From NCBI GenBank assembly GCA_905221235.1, contig CAJNCJ010000008.1:1-64000 (forward strand): a stretch of DNA of 64,000 nt, read 5' to 3'. Below the pieces are notes generated by a model. The model saw nothing but the letters and a program-made list of their open reading frames with translations, was not told where the DNA came from and searched no databases. Shown piece by piece: positions 16,585 through 26,176 of this stretch (position 1 is the first letter of the stretch; every line of letters starts with the position of its first letter). Source of the stretch: a bacterium. GTDB taxonomy: Bacteria; Bacillota; Bacilli; Lactobacillales; Streptococcaceae. Position numbers and translations under genes: made by a program.

Positions 16585-19218
16585 ATGGATAAGAAAAAAT
16601 TATTATTGATTGATGGGTCTTCTGTTGCTTTTCGGGCGTTTTTTGCGCTCTATCAGCAGTTGGACCGTTTTAAGAATGCGGCTGGTTTGCATACCAATGC
16701 GATTTATGGCTTTCAGTTGATGTTGAGCCATTTGTTGGAGCGGATTGAGCCTAGTCATATTTTGGTGGCTTTTGATGCGGGAAAGACGACCTTCCGTACA
16801 GAGATGTATGCGGACTATAAGGGTGGTCGGGCTAAGACTCCTGATGAGTTTCGTGAGCAATTTCCTTTCATTCGTGAGTTGCTGGATCATATGGGGATTC
16901 GCCACTATGAGTTGGCTCAGTATGAGGCGGATGACATCATTGGGACGCTGGATAAACTAGCTGAGCAGGCTGGTTTTGATATCACCATTGTCAGTGGGGA
17001 CAAGGATTTGATTCAGCTGACGGATGAGCATACGGTGGTTGAGATTTCCAAGAAAGGTGTGGCTGAGTTTGAGGCCTTTACGCCGGATTATCTCATGGAA
17101 AAGATGGGCCTCACACCGACTCAGTTTATCGATCTCAAGGCGCTTATGGGAGATAAGTCGGATAATATCCCTGGGGTGACCAAAATCGGTGAAAAGACGG
17201 GTATCAAGCTCTTGCTGGAGCATGGTTCGCTTGAGGGGATTTATGAGAATATCGATGGGATGAAGGCTTCTAAGATGAAGGAAAATCTCATCAATGATAA
17301 GGAACAGGCCTTTTTGTCGAAAACACTGGCGACCATTGATACCAAGGCACCGATTGAGATTGGTTTGGAGGATTTGGTTTATAGCGGTCCAGATGTTGAA
17401 AATCTCGGGAAATTCTACGATGAGATGGGCTTCAAACAGCTCAAGCAGGCTTTAAATGCTTCTTCAGCTGATGTGGCTGAGAGTTTGAACTTTACTATCG
17501 TTGACCAAGTTAGTCAAGACATGCTGAGTGCGGAGTCTATCTTCCATTTTGAGCTTTTTGGTGAGAATTACCATACGGATGATTTGGTTGGATTTGCCTG
17601 GTCTTGTGGGGAAAAGCTTTATGCTACAGACAAGCTTGAACTTTTGCAAGACCCGATTTTTAAGGATTTTCTAGAAAAAACACCTCTGATAGTGTATGAC
17701 TTTAAGAAGGCTAAAGTTCTCTTGAATCGTTTGGGTGTGGATTTGCAGGCTCCTGCCTTTGATAGCCGTTTGGCTAAATACCTCCTTTCGACTGTGGAGG
17801 ACAATGAAATTGCGACCATCGCTAGTCTTTATAGTCAGACTTATTTAGTCGATGATGAGACTTTCTATGGTAAGGGTGTCAAGAAGGCCATTCCTGAACG
17901 CGAGAAATTCTTGGAACATTTAGCTCGTAAGATTGCTGTTTTGGTCGAAACAGAGCCTGTTTTACTTGAAAAACTCAGTGAAAATGGACAATTAGAGCTT
18001 CTTTATGATATAGAGCAACCTCTAGCCTTCGTCCTTGCCAAGATGGAAATTGCTGGGATTACGGTCAAGAAAGAGACCTTGCTTGAGATGCAGGCTGAAA
18101 ATGAGCTTGTTATTGAAAAACTGACTCAAGAGATTTACGAGTTAGCTGGTGAGGAGTTTAATATCAACTCGCCTAAGCAGTTGGGTGTCCTTCTCTTTGA
18201 AAAATTGGGACTTCCTCTAGAATATACCAAGAAAACCAAGACAGGTTACTCGACAGCGGTGGATGTGCTAGAGCGTTTGGCTCCTATTGCGCCGATTGTT
18301 AAGAAAATCCTGGATTACCGTCAGATTGCTAAGATTCAATCGACTTATGTAATTGGCTTGCAGGACTGGATTTTGGCTGATGGCAAGATTCATACTCGCT
18401 ATGTGCAGGATTTGACCCAGACTGGGCGTTTGTCTAGTGTGGATCCAAACTTGCAAAATATTCCTGTGCGTTTGGAGCAAGGTCGTCTCATTCGTAAGGC
18501 TTTTGTGCCTGAGTGGGAGGATAGTGTGCTACTCAGCTCGGACTATTCACAGATTGAATTGCGCGTTTTGGCGCATATTTCTAAGGATGAGCACTTGATT
18601 AAGGCCTTTCAAGAGGGAGCAGATATCCATACTTCGACAGCCATGCGGTTTTTTGGCATTGAGCGTCCTGAGGATGTGACTGCAAATGATCGTCGTAATG
18701 CCAAGGCGGTTAACTTTGGAGTGGTTTACGGGATTTCAGATTTTGGTTTGTCTAATAATCTGGGCATCAGCCGTAAGGAGGCCAAAGCCTACATTGATAC
18801 CTACTTTGAACGCTTCCCGGGTATTAAAAACTACATGGATGAAGTGGTGCGTGAGGCGCGTGATAAGGGCTATGTAGAGACCCTCTTCAAGCGTCGTCGT
18901 GAGTTGCCAGATATCAATTCGCGCAACTTCAATATTCGTGGTTTTGCAGAGCGGACGGCTATCAACTCTCCTATTCAGGGTTCGGCAGCAGATATTCTCA
19001 AGATTGCTATGATTCAGCTAGACAAGGCCTTGGTTGCAGGTAGTTATCAGACTAAGATGCTTCTGCAAGTGCACGATGAAATCGTCCTTGAAGTTCCTAA
19101 ATCAGAACTGGCAGAGATGAAACAATTGGTCAAACAAACCATGGAAGAAGCCATTCAACTCAGTGTTCCCCTCATCGCAGATGAGAATGAAGGGGCAACT
19201 TGGTACGAAGCTAAATAA
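16585..19218 (+). CDS. polA: DNA polymerase I
   Basis: An 877-residue enzyme. It has an N-terminal 5'-3' exonuclease (VAFDAGKTTFR, QYEADDIIGTL, GDKSDNIPGV) and a central region lacking a convincing set of 3'-5' proofreading acidic residues, as reported for pneumococcal Pol I. The polymerase domain has motif A (SSDYSQIELRVLAH), the O helix (RRNAKAVNFGVVYG) and motif C (QVHDEIVLE). It fills gaps in repair and Okazaki maturation. ATG 16585 gives the usual length; the longer frame from 16531 is upstream sequence. Confidence 0.97.
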   Translation: MDKKKLLLIDGSSVAFRAFFALYQQLDRFKNAAGLHTNAIYGFQLMLSHLLERIEPSHILVAFDAGKTTFRTEMYADYKGGRAKTPDEFREQFPFIRELLDHMGIRHYELAQYEADDIIGTLDKLAEQAGFDITIVSGDKDLIQLTDEHTVVEISKKGVAEFEAFTPDYLMEKMGLTPTQFIDLKALMGDKSDNIPGVTKIGEKTGIKLLLEHGSLEGIYENIDGMKASKMKENLINDKEQAFLSKTLATIDTKAPIEIGLEDLVYSGPDVENLGKFYDEMGFKQLKQALNASSADVAESLNFTIVDQVSQDMLSAESIFHFELFGENYHTDDLVGFAWSCGEKLYATDKLELLQDPIFKDFLEKTPLIVYDFKKAKVLLNRLGVDLQAPAFDSRLAKYLLSTVEDNEIATIASLYSQTYLVDDETFYGKGVKKAIPEREKFLEHLARKIAVLVETEPVLLEKLSENGQLELLYDIEQPLAFVLAKMEIAGITVKKETLLEMQAENELVIEKLTQEIYELAGEEFNINSPKQLGVLLFEKLGLPLEYTKKTKTGYSTAVDVLERLAPIAPIVKKILDYRQIAKIQSTYVIGLQDWILADGKIHTRYVQDLTQTGRLSSVDPNLQNIPVRLEQGRLIRKAFVPEWEDSVLLSSDYSQIELRVLAHISKDEHLIKAFQEGADIHTSTAMRFFGIERPEDVTANDRRNAKAVNFGVVYGISDFGLSNNLGISRKEAKAYIDTYFERFPGIKNYMDEVVREARDKGYVETLFKRRRELPDINSRNFNIRGFAERTAINSPIQGSAADILKIAMIQLDKALVAGSYQTKMLLQVHDEIVLEVPKSELAEMKQLVKQTMEEAIQLSVPLIADENEGATWYEAK

Positions 19219-19242
19219 AAAGGGGGCTAGTCCTCCTTTTTT
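19219..19242 (+). terminator. polA terminator
   Basis: AAGGGGG-CTAGT-CCTCCTT with a T run. Confidence 0.75.
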
Positions 19243-19302
19243 GTAGTCAAAATCTGCAAGCCTTTTCAAAATGTGCTATACTGATGAAAAAGGAGGATTT
19301 CT

Positions 19303-19740
19303 ATGAGTCAAGAATTTATCAATCCAAGTGATGGCGTGATTCGTCAGTATCTCGCAACGAGTAAAACCCTAGCTGTGGTGGGTCTGTCAGACCGTGAAGA
19401 AACAACTAGCAATCGAGTGACCAAGGAAATGCAGGCTCGGGGTTATAAAATTATCCCTGTCAATCCCAAGGCGGCAGGTGGCGAAATCTTGGGTGAAAAG
19501 GCTTATGCCAGCCTTGCTGAAATTCCTTTTCCTGTAGATATTGTCAATGTTTACCGTCGTAGCGAGTTTCTGCCAGATGTGGCGCGTGATTTTCTCAAGG
19601 CTGATGCTAAGATTTTTTGGGCACAGCTGGGACTTGAAAGTCTAGAGGCGGAAGAAATCTTGCGTGCTGGTGGATGCGATGACATTGTAATGAACCGTTG
19701 CATCAAGAGAGAACATACTCGCTTGATTGAGGAAGCATAA
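19303..19740 (+). CDS. CoA-binding domain protein (YccU/YneT type)
   Basis: A 145-residue Rossmann-fold protein of the CoA_binding_2 family. The N-terminal LAVVGLSDREETTSNRV and KIIPVNPKA contact the nucleotide, and FWAQLGL and DIVMNRCIKRE are family motifs. The role is unknown. AAAGGAGG lies 8 nt before the start and an extended -10 (TGCTATACT) about 25 nt upstream. It converges with the next gene on a shared terminator. Confidence 0.85.
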   Translation: MSQEFINPSDGVIRQYLATSKTLAVVGLSDREETTSNRVTKEMQARGYKIIPVNPKAAGGEILGEKAYASLAEIPFPVDIVNVYRRSEFLPDVARDFLKADAKIFWAQLGLESLEAEEILRAGGCDDIVMNRCIKREHTRLIEEA

Positions 19741-19741
19741 G

Positions 19742-19768
19742 AAAAGGTAGCTGATGGGCTACCTTTTG
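19742..19768 (+). terminator. Shared bidirectional terminator
   Basis: AAAAGGTAGC ... GGCTACCTTTT between two convergent genes. Confidence 0.8.
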
Positions 19769-19770
19769 TG

Positions 19771-20781
19771 TTAGAAAATGCCGATAAGGGTCTGCATCCC
19801 GAGACTGGTGAGAATGATGGCTATCCAGCAAATGGCTCCGAGGACAATGGATTTTCCGCTGGATTTGACCATAGCTACCAGATTTGTTTTGAGACCGATA
19901 GCACTCATGGCCATGATAATGAGGAATTTGGAGAGTTGTTTGAGAGGAGTAAAGAAGATATTGGACACACCGAGAGAGGTCAGTAGGGTGGTTAGGAGAG
20001 ATGCAAGGATGAAGTAGAGGATAAAAAGTGGAAAGACTTTTTTCAGTTGCAATCCTTGCTTATTTTCTTGTTGGCGACTTTGCCAGTAGGAGAGAAAGAG
20101 AGTGATGGGGATGATAGCTAGGGTTCGTGTGAGTTTGATAATGGTTGCAGATTCGAGGGTATTAGTCTGGTAGAGACTGTCCCAGGCGCTGGCGGTAGCC
20201 GTTACAGAGGAAGTATCATTGACCGCAGTTCCTGCAAAGAGGGCGAAGCCGTCATTGGATAGATGAAGCCAGGTGCCGAGGGTTGGAAAGATGAGCGCAG
20301 CCAAGACATTGAAGAAAAAGATAACGGAGATGGCTTGGGCTACTTCTTTTTCCTTTGCATGAATAACAGGCGCTGTCGCTGCAATAGCAGAGCCACCACA
20401 GATAGAAGAACCCACTCCAATCAAGGTAGCCAATTTTGTGTCTAGTGCAAAGAAGCGCTGGAAAAGGTAGGCAACAATCAAGGCTATTGAAATGGTGGAT
20501 AGGATGACAGGGAGCGAAGATTGCCCAACTGCGAAGACTTGCGAGATATTGAGACCAAAACCAAGCAAGATAACGGCATACTGGAGCAATTTTTTGGAAC
20601 TAAAGGTCAATCCAGCATCCAGTTGTTTATAGGATGAGAGAAAGGGATGGAGAAGCATTCCCATAAAAATCGCAAAGACGGGTGCGCCAATGACAGGGAA
20701 GAATCCTCCTAAGTACCAAGATAGGATGGAAATGAGAAGGCAGGCCAAGATGCCTGCTCCATTTTTTGATAGAAATGACAT
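19771..20781 (-). CDS. YeiH / UPF0324 family membrane protein
   Basis: A 336-residue hydrophobic protein with about ten membrane segments. Family signatures are [18 protein letters not shown] and [15 protein letters not shown]. Members are putative anion or sulfonate exporters with no settled substrate. GGAGG 5 nt before MSFLSKNG sets the start; a start four codons earlier has no ribosome site. Confidence 0.85.
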   Translation of the reverse strand: MSFLSKNGAGILACLLISILSWYLGGFFPVIGAPVFAIFMGMLLHPFLSSYKQLDAGLTFSSKKLLQYAVILLGFGLNISQVFAVGQSSLPVILSTISIALIVAYLFQRFFALDTKLATLIGVGSSICGGSAIAATAPVIHAKEKEVAQAISVIFFFNVLAALIFPTLGTWLHLSNDGFALFAGTAVNDTSSVTATASAWDSLYQTNTLESATIIKLTRTLAIIPITLFLSYWQSRQQENKQGLQLKKVFPLFILYFILASLLTTLLTSLGVSNIFFTPLKQLSKFLIIMAMSAIGLKTNLVAMVKSSGKSIVLGAICWIAIILTSLGMQTLIGIF

Positions 20782-20861
20782 AAAAACCTCCAAATAGAAT
20801 CTGTTACCATTATAGACCTGTAAACAGGAAAAGTAAAATAGAAAGTGGAGCTAACAATTAT

Positions 20862-20890
20862 TTGACAAGTAGTGCTAATTATGTGATAAT
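20862..20890 (+). promoter_or_regulatory. Promoter of candidate antitoxin RNA
   Basis: TTGACA (20862-20867), 17-bp spacer, GATAAT (20885-20890), pointing into a 70-bp region without any start codon. Confidence 0.7.
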
Positions 20891-20896
20891 AATCTT

Positions 20897-20963
20897 ACAA
20901 GAACTGTAACGAAGTCTTGGCAAAAACAAAAATACCAGAGCTCCACCTCTGGTATTTCTTTTT
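20897..20963 (+). ncRNA. Candidate antitoxin RNA (RNA II of a par/Fst-like system)
   Basis: A predicted transcript of about 66 nt from the promoter above to the hairpin AAATACCAGAG/CTCTGGTATTT. It contains TGTAACGAAG (20905-20914). The same 10 bases recur on this strand at 21088-21097, opposite the predicted start region of the toxin gene, so the RNA could pair with the toxin mRNA. A second match, CAAAA, lies over the ribosome site. Size and layout fit par-type RNA II; expression is untested. Confidence 0.6.
20930..20963 (+). terminator. Bidirectional terminator shared by candidate antitoxin and toxin RNAs
   Basis: AAATACCAGAG-N6-CTCTGGTATTT with T residues on one side and A residues on the other, so it can stop both converging transcripts. 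Confidence 0.8.
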
Positions 20964-20991
20964 GTCTAGTTACATTAAAACTAAACTCAGG

Positions 20992-21105
20992 TTATATTTT
21001 TTTGTCGCGCTTATCTAACCACTTTCTGACTATCCACTCAGAAATGACATTACCGGTAATAGTAATCAGTAATGGTGCTAGAATAGTTGTAACGAAGATT
21101 ATCAA
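20992..21105 (-). CDS. Candidate Fst-like type I toxin (short hydrophobic peptide)
   Basis: Up to 37 residues: a hydrophobic TTILAPLLITITGNVISEW segment followed by a charged tail (RKWLDKRDKK). This resembles Fst/Ldr membrane toxins with their conserved AP and charged end. No ATG exists. TTG at 21105 is only 2 nt from GAGG, while ATC at 21099 has 8-nt spacing; the gene may use a rare start or have lost it. A BOX element begins just upstream and may have displaced the promoter. Confidence 0.55.
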   Translation of the reverse strand: MIIFVTTILAPLLITITGNVISEWIVRKWLDKRDKKI

Positions 21106-21111
21106 AACCTC

Positions 21112-21215
21112 AATACTCGTCGAAAATCTCATGATACGTTGTCATCTTCGGCTTACCTAACTTTAGTTATGCTTTCACCTAGATTCCTAGTCTCATGAGA
21201 TTTTCATTGAGTATT
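21112..21215 (+). repeat. Diverged BOX element (A-C type, no boxB)
   Basis: A 104-bp element with terminal inverted repeats: AATACTC and GAAAATCTCATGA are shared by both ends with three mismatches between. The interior resembles boxA (CATCTTCGGCTTACCTAA) and boxC (TTCCTAGTC ... TTTTCATTGAGTATT). Confidence 0.75.
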
Positions 21216-21351
21216 CTAAAAACATAGTGTTGTAATCAATTTAAATTAACATACTTCAATTTGTCATGCTAGCGTTATTCTATCATGTATTTTTGCGGTC
21301 GGGGGGCTTTTGTAGTATAATAGAGATACGTTTTGAAAGTAGGAGGTATCT

Positions 21352-22521
21352 ATGGACTTAACTAAGCGCTTTAATAAACAGTTAGATAAGATTCAAGTTT
21401 CGTTGATTCGTCAGTTTGACCAGGCTATTTCGGAGATTCCTGGGGTCTTGCGTTTGACCTTGGGGGAACCTGATTTTACAACGCCAGATCATGTCAAGGA
21501 GGCGGCTAAGCGGGCGATTGACAAGAACCAATCCTACTATACAGGGATGAGTGGTCTGCTGACTCTACGTCAGGCGGCCAGTGACTTTGTTAAGGAAAAG
21601 TACCAACTGGACTATGCTCCTGAAAATGAAATTTTGGTTACAATTGGGGCGACAGAGGCTTTATCTGCTACTTTGACAGCTATTTTGGAAGAGGGCGACA
21701 AGGTGCTTTTGCCAGCTCCTGCCTATCCAGGTTATGAACCGATTGTCAATCTAGTTGGGGCAGAGGTTGTCGAGATTGATACGACTGAAAATGGTTTTGT
21801 CTTGACTCCAGAGATGTTGGAAAAGGCCATTTTGGAGCAGGGAGATAAGCTCAAGGCGGTTATTCTCAACTATCCAGCCAACCCGACAGGCATTACCTAT
21901 AGTCGGGAGCAGTTGGAAGCCTTGGCAGCTGTTTTACGCAAGTATGAGATTTTCGTGGTCTGTGATGAGGTTTATTCAGAATTGACCTACACAGGGCAAG
22001 CCCATGTATCTTTGGGAACTATGTTGAGAGATCAGGCTATTATTATCAATGGTTTGTCTAAATCGCATGCTATGACAGGTTGGCGTTTGGGTCTGATTTT
22101 CGCTCCTGCGGCCTTTACAGCTCAGTTGATCAAGAGTCATCAGTACTTGGTCACTGCCGCAAATACCATGGCTCAACACGCTGCGGTGGCAGCCTTGACG
22201 GCTGGTAAAAACGATACCGAACCTATGAAGAAGGAATACATCCAGCGCCGGGATTATATTATCGAGAAAATGACTGCTCTTGGTTTTGAGATTATCAAAC
22301 CAGACGGTGCCTTCTATATCTTTGCTAAGATTCCAGCGGGCTACAATCAAGACTCCTTTGCCTTTCTCAAGGATTTTGCTCAGAAGAAGGCCGTTGCCTT
22401 TATCCCTGGTGCCGCCTTTGGGCGTTACGGGGAAGGTTATGTTCGCCTATCTTATGCAGCCAGCATGGAGACGATCAAAGAAGCCATGAAACGACTTGAG
22501 GAGTACATGAGAGAAGCATGA
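21352..22521 (+). CDS. araT: PLP-dependent class I aminotransferase (AraT/PatA type)
   Basis: A 389-residue fold-type I aminotransferase. K237 in [13 protein letters not shown] binds [11 protein letters not shown] and VCDEVYSE are the other cofactor regions. The streptococcal orthologue is usually called aromatic amino acid aminotransferase, though N-acetyl-diaminopimelate aminotransferase is an alternative. AGGAGG precedes the start. Its stop overlaps the recO start (ATGA), so the two are probably coupled. Confidence 0.9.
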   Translation: MDLTKRFNKQLDKIQVSLIRQFDQAISEIPGVLRLTLGEPDFTTPDHVKEAAKRAIDKNQSYYTGMSGLLTLRQAASDFVKEKYQLDYAPENEILVTIGATEALSATLTAILEEGDKVLLPAPAYPGYEPIVNLVGAEVVEIDTTENGFVLTPEMLEKAILEQGDKLKAVILNYPANPTGITYSREQLEALAAVLRKYEIFVVCDEVYSELTYTGQAHVSLGTMLRDQAIIINGLSKSHAMTGWRLGLIFAPAAFTAQLIKSHQYLVTAANTMAQHAAVAALTAGKNDTEPMKKEYIQRRDYIIEKMTALGFEIIKPDGAFYIFAKIPAGYNQDSFAFLKDFAQKKAVAFIPGAAFGRYGEGYVRLSYAASMETIKEAMKRLEEYMREA

Positions 22522-23288
22522 TTCAGTCAATCACGAGTCAAGGCTTGGTGCTCTACAATCGTAATTTTCGTGAGGATGACAAGTTAGTCAAGATTTTTAC
22601 AGAGCAGGCTGGCAAGCGTATGTTTTTCGTCAAACACGCTGGTCAGTCCAAGCTAGCTCCGGTTATTCAGCCCTTGGTGCTGGCACGATTTCTCTTGCGA
22701 ATCAATGATGACGGGCTCAGCTACATCGAGGACTATCATGAGGTCATGACCTTTCCCAAGATTAATAGTGATCTCTTTGTCATGGCCTATGCGACCTATG
22801 TGGCAGCTCTTGCAGATGCGAGTTTACAGGATAATCAGCAGGATGCTCCCTTGTTTGCTTTTTTGCAAAAGACTTTGGAGTTGATGGAAGCGGGTTTGGA
22901 TTATCAGGTTTTGACCAATATTTTTGAAATTCAAATCTTGACCAGATTTGGAATCAGTCTTAATTTTAATGAGTGTGTCTTTTGTCATCGGGTTGGTCAG
23001 GCTTTTGACTTTTCTTTCAAATATGGAGCCTGCCTCTGTCCAGAGCATTATCATGAGGATGAGAGACGTTGCCATCTAAATCCTAACATCCCTTATCTAC
23101 TTAATCAATTTCAAGCCATTGATTTTGAGACCTTGGAAACCATTTCGCTTAAGCCTGAAATCAAGCAAGGGCTACGACAATTTATGGATCAGCTCTACGA
23201 AGAGTACGTGGGGATTCACCTAAAATCAAAGAAATTTATTGATTCCCTATCCGACTGGGGTCAATTATTAAAAGAGGAAGACAAATGA
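22518..23288 (+). CDS. recO: DNA repair protein RecO
   Basis: A 256-residue mediator that loads RecA with RecR on SSB-coated DNA. It has an N-terminal OB fold ([21 protein letters not shown]) and a zinc-binding CVFC ... CLCPEH region near 154-177. It overlaps araT upstream and plsX downstream by four bases each (ATGA), forming one operon. Confidence 0.94.
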   Translation: MIQSITSQGLVLYNRNFREDDKLVKIFTEQAGKRMFFVKHAGQSKLAPVIQPLVLARFLLRINDDGLSYIEDYHEVMTFPKINSDLFVMAYATYVAALADASLQDNQQDAPLFAFLQKTLELMEAGLDYQVLTNIFEIQILTRFGISLNFNECVFCHRVGQAFDFSFKYGACLCPEHYHEDERRCHLNPNIPYLLNQFQAIDFETLETISLKPEIKQGLRQFMDQLYEEYVGIHLKSKKFIDSLSDWGQLLKEEDK

Positions 23289-24277
23289 AAAAAATCGCAG
23301 TAGATGCCATGGGGGGTGATTATGCACCTCAGGCCATCGTTGAGGGGGTCAATCAAGCCCTGGCTGACTTTTCAGATATTAAGGTTCAACTCTACGGAGA
23401 TGAAAGTAAAATCAAGCAATATCTGACAGCGACAGAGCGCGTCAGCATTATCCATACGGATGAGAAGATTGATTCAGACGATGAACCTACGAGAGCTATT
23501 CGGAAGAAGAAAAATGCCAGTATGGTATTGGCAGCCAAGGCTGTCAAAGAAGGCGAAGCAGACGCTGTTCTCTCAGCTGGGAATACAGGTGCCTTGTTGG
23601 CAGCAGGATTCTTCATCGTGGGTCGTATCAAGAATATCGATCGACCTGGGCTTATGTCGACCTTGCCGACTGTAGATGGAAAAGGTTTTGACATGCTGGA
23701 CCTCGGTGCCAATGCGGAAAATACAGCCCAGCATCTCCATCAATACGCTGTCCTCGGTTCCTTCTATGCAAAAAATGTCCGTGGCATTGCGCAACCACGT
23801 GTTGGTTTGCTCAACAATGGAACAGAGAGTAGTAAGGGCGACCCACTTCGCAAGGAAACCTACGAATTATTAGCGGCTGATGAAAGTTTGAACTTTATCG
23901 GAAACGTGGAAGCGCGTGATTTGATGAATGGCATTGCGGATGTTGTCGTGGCAGATGGTTTCACGGGAAACGCTGTGCTCAAATCCATTGAAGGGACAGC
24001 CATGGGAATCATGAGTTTGCTCAAGACAGCTATTACAGGTGGTGGTCTTCGAGCGAAACTAGGAGCCCTTCTTCTCAAGGACAGCCTCAGAGGTTTGAAA
24101 AAACAGCTCAACTATTCAGATGTTGGTGGAGCAGTCTTGTTTGGTGTTAAGGCACCGGTTGTCAAGACTCATGGCTCAAGCGATGCCAAGGCTGTCTATA
24201 GTACGATTCGCCAGATTCGTACCATGCTAGAAACAGACGTAGTTGCCCAGACTGCGCGTGAATTTTCAGGAGAATAA
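23285..24277 (+). CDS. plsX: Phosphate acyltransferase PlsX
   Basis: A 330-residue enzyme that makes acyl-phosphate from acyl-ACP and phosphate for phospholipid synthesis. It starts with the family signature [13 protein letters not shown] and contains [12 protein letters not shown] and [12 protein letters not shown]. The ACP gene follows after 5 nt, which fits substrate delivery. Confidence 0.96.
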   Translation: MKKIAVDAMGGDYAPQAIVEGVNQALADFSDIKVQLYGDESKIKQYLTATERVSIIHTDEKIDSDDEPTRAIRKKKNASMVLAAKAVKEGEADAVLSAGNTGALLAAGFFIVGRIKNIDRPGLMSTLPTVDGKGFDMLDLGANAENTAQHLHQYAVLGSFYAKNVRGIAQPRVGLLNNGTESSKGDPLRKETYELLAADESLNFIGNVEARDLMNGIADVVVADGFTGNAVLKSIEGTAMGIMSLLKTAITGGGLRAKLGALLLKDSLRGLKKQLNYSDVGGAVLFGVKAPVVKTHGSSDAKAVYSTIRQIRTMLETDVVAQTAREFSGE

Positions 24278-24282
24278 AAGAG

Positions 24283-24516
24283 ATGACAGAAAAAGAAATT
24301 TTTGACCGTATTGTGACTATTATCCAAGAGCGACAGGGAGAGGACTTTGTGGTGACAGAATCCTTGAGTCTGAAAGACGATTTGGATGCTGACTCAGTTG
24401 ACTTGATGGAGTTTATCTTGACACTGGAAGATGAATTTAATATCGAAATCAGTGATGAGGAAATTGACCAACTGCAAAGTGTAGGCGATGTGGTTAAGAT
24501 CATTCAAGCAAAATAA
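24283..24516 (+). CDS. acpP: Acyl carrier protein
   Basis: A 77-residue acidic carrier protein. S38 in LDADSVDLMEF accepts 4'-phosphopantetheine. It is cotranscribed with plsX. Streptococci usually carry a second ACP in the fatty-acid cluster, so this copy may serve phospholipid synthesis. AAGAG precedes the start. Confidence 0.93.
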   Translation: MTEKEIFDRIVTIIQERQGEDFVVTESLSLKDDLDADSVDLMEFILTLEDEFNIEISDEEIDQLQSVGDVVKIIQAK

Positions 24517-24526
24517 TGATAAGAAG

Positions 24527-24555
24527 TTCCAAGGCATTTGCTTTGGAATTTTTCT
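24527..24555 (+). terminator. acpP terminator
   Basis: TTCCAA-GGCATTTGCT-TTGGAA followed by TTTTTC. Confidence 0.75.
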
Positions 24556-24740
24556 TTGGTTCAAGTGACCGTTTAGGAACAGATTTAGTCTTTCTAGGGA
24601 CAGGAGAGATATGAAAACAAATAAAGGATATAATGGAGTCAGAAAAATCAATCTCCAAAAGGAGATAAGAAATGAAGATCAAAAGAAGAGATAGATTGAT
24701 TTTTGTTAAAACGTAAAGGTTAATATAATTACAATTTTAA

Positions 24741-24769
24741 TTGACTTTCCTTTTTTCCAGGACTATAAT
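24741..24769 (+). promoter_or_regulatory. Promoter of choline-binding protein 3
   Basis: TTGACT (24741-24746), 17-bp spacer, TATAAT (24764-24769), giving a leader of about 190 nt that contains a small ORF. The stretch 24556-24740 holds no gene I recognise. Confidence 0.75.
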
Positions 24770-24874
24770 GTAGATATAAAAAAGGATTTATTTTATAGTT
24801 GGGAGAAGGTGATGGCTATGTACTTTTGATAAACTAGTCTCTATCTTATGTTCATGGAAATGTTAGGAGGTCTT

Positions 24875-24970
24875 ATGGTTCGGGATCATGAACCTGACAC
24901 CTATTTTGACTTCGTTTCTATTGGATTTTCTTGCTTTGGATTTATCTATTTTAGGAGGAAATGGCTATGA
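24875..24970 (+). CDS. Small upstream ORF overlapping choline-binding protein 3
   Basis: A 31-residue frame starting MVRDHEPDTYFDF and ending IYFRRKWL. TTAGGAGG 4 nt before its ATG is a strong ribosome site. Its stop TGA overlaps the ATG of the next gene (ATGA), and its last codons contain the ribosome site of that gene. It may couple or tune translation of the surface protein, or simply be a leader peptide. I recognise no homologue. Confidence 0.5.
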   Translation: MVRDHEPDTYFDFVSIGFSCFGFIYFRRKWL

Positions 24971-26088
24971 AAAAATCTAAACTTCTCACTCTCGGTTTAC
25001 TTGCAGGTGCTGGTCTACTTTTGTCTATCAACCAAGCACAGGCTGCAGATACTTGGGTTAAAAATGGTGCTGATTGGAATCTTTCACAAGATGGCAGTCT
25101 AGCTAAAAATAAATGGGTAGAAAATGCTGGCTCTTGGTATCACTTCGACGGTTCTGGTAAAATGCAGACAGGATGGCTCAAAGATGGCAACACATGGTAT
25201 TCACTAGCAGATAGTGGAGCTATGCGTACAGGTTGGTACAAAGAAGGATCTACATGGTATTACCTCAAAGACAGTGGCACTATGGCAACAGGATGGGCGA
25301 CTGCCAATGGTCAATGGTCTTACTTTGAAAAATCAGGTGCTATGGTCGCAGATAGAGCTATTCCAGCAAGCGATGGGGAAAGTTATGTCATTGGTAAGGA
25401 TGGTTATATGTTAACCAAACTCCCAAGTCAGGTTGAACAATCTCAAGAGGATGATACAATTATCACAAATATTGTTACTTTGTCTGATGGTTATGATTAT
25501 CACCTTATTTATACAAAAGATGGAGTCATTGTTGAAAAGAATGCCTGGTATATCAAACCAGAGTTTAAAAAGTTTTCTAATAAATATGGGGATTACGTTT
25601 CCAATACGATGTTGGCTTTAGTAGATAATACGGAAGAAGGACAAGAAATTAATCCTAAGGCTGTCGTGAAAAATTTCCAAAACTTACCAAACAGGTATTA
25701 CTTTGGGGCAGATGGTCGTCGCGTAACAAATTTACCAGAAATGACCACCTATTCAGAGATTAAAAAAGTTGGAAATGATGTCTATCTAGAAAATCCGGGT
25801 GCACGACTTTTTCTTGGAGCTACCAGCTTCACAATCAATAATAATAAACTATATTACTTAGATGGTGCTAATGGTAAACTAAAAACAGGCTATCTCGCAT
25901 TGATTGATGATAGACCAAGTTCTCATCACTATCATATTCTTGTTTATGCAGACCAATCTGGTGAAATTCTTAAAATGAAACGATTGCCAACAGGAATTTC
26001 AGATTATCTTAATAAAGAAATTGACGGTTTCTACGGTCAAACTGTTAAAATCGATAGTAAGACAGGCAATGTTTCTGTTGTGAAATAA
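24967..26088 (+). CDS. Choline-binding surface protein 3
   Basis: A 373-residue secreted protein. It has a signal peptide (about 1-26, ending QAQA) directly followed by five to six N-terminal choline-binding repeats (TWYSLADSGAMRTGWYKEG type, to about 125). A C-terminal domain of about 230 residues has no recognised fold. N-terminal anchoring with a C-terminal effector recalls pneumococcal CbpC/I/J-type proteins. ATG 24967 has AGGAGG at 8 nt; an ATG two codons earlier is too close. It is paralogous to the protein at 27244. Confidence 0.87.
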   Translation: MKKSKLLTLGLLAGAGLLLSINQAQAADTWVKNGADWNLSQDGSLAKNKWVENAGSWYHFDGSGKMQTGWLKDGNTWYSLADSGAMRTGWYKEGSTWYYLKDSGTMATGWATANGQWSYFEKSGAMVADRAIPASDGESYVIGKDGYMLTKLPSQVEQSQEDDTIITNIVTLSDGYDYHLIYTKDGVIVEKNAWYIKPEFKKFSNKYGDYVSNTMLALVDNTEEGQEINPKAVVKNFQNLPNRYYFGADGRRVTNLPEMTTYSEIKKVGNDVYLENPGARLFLGATSFTINNNKLYYLDGANGKLKTGYLALIDDRPSSHHYHILVYADQSGEILKMKRLPTGISDYLNKEIDGFYGQTVKIDSKTGNVSVVK

Positions 26089-26110
26089 ACTATCAGACAG
26101 AGTAAAACGA

Positions 26111-26156
26111 AAAAAGCGAACAACTTTGTTTACTAGGAAGTCATGTTCGCTTTTAT
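26111..26156 (+). terminator. Bidirectional terminator between CBP3 and the Rgg gene
   Basis: AAAAGCGAACA pairs with TGTTCGCTTTT. Confidence 0.75.
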
Positions 26157-26176
26157 CCATAAAATAGTAGTTGCTA

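Noticed and set aside
19768-20445. Plus-strand frames of 60-79 codons opposite the YeiH-like gene
   Set aside because: Low-complexity shadows of membrane-segment codons.
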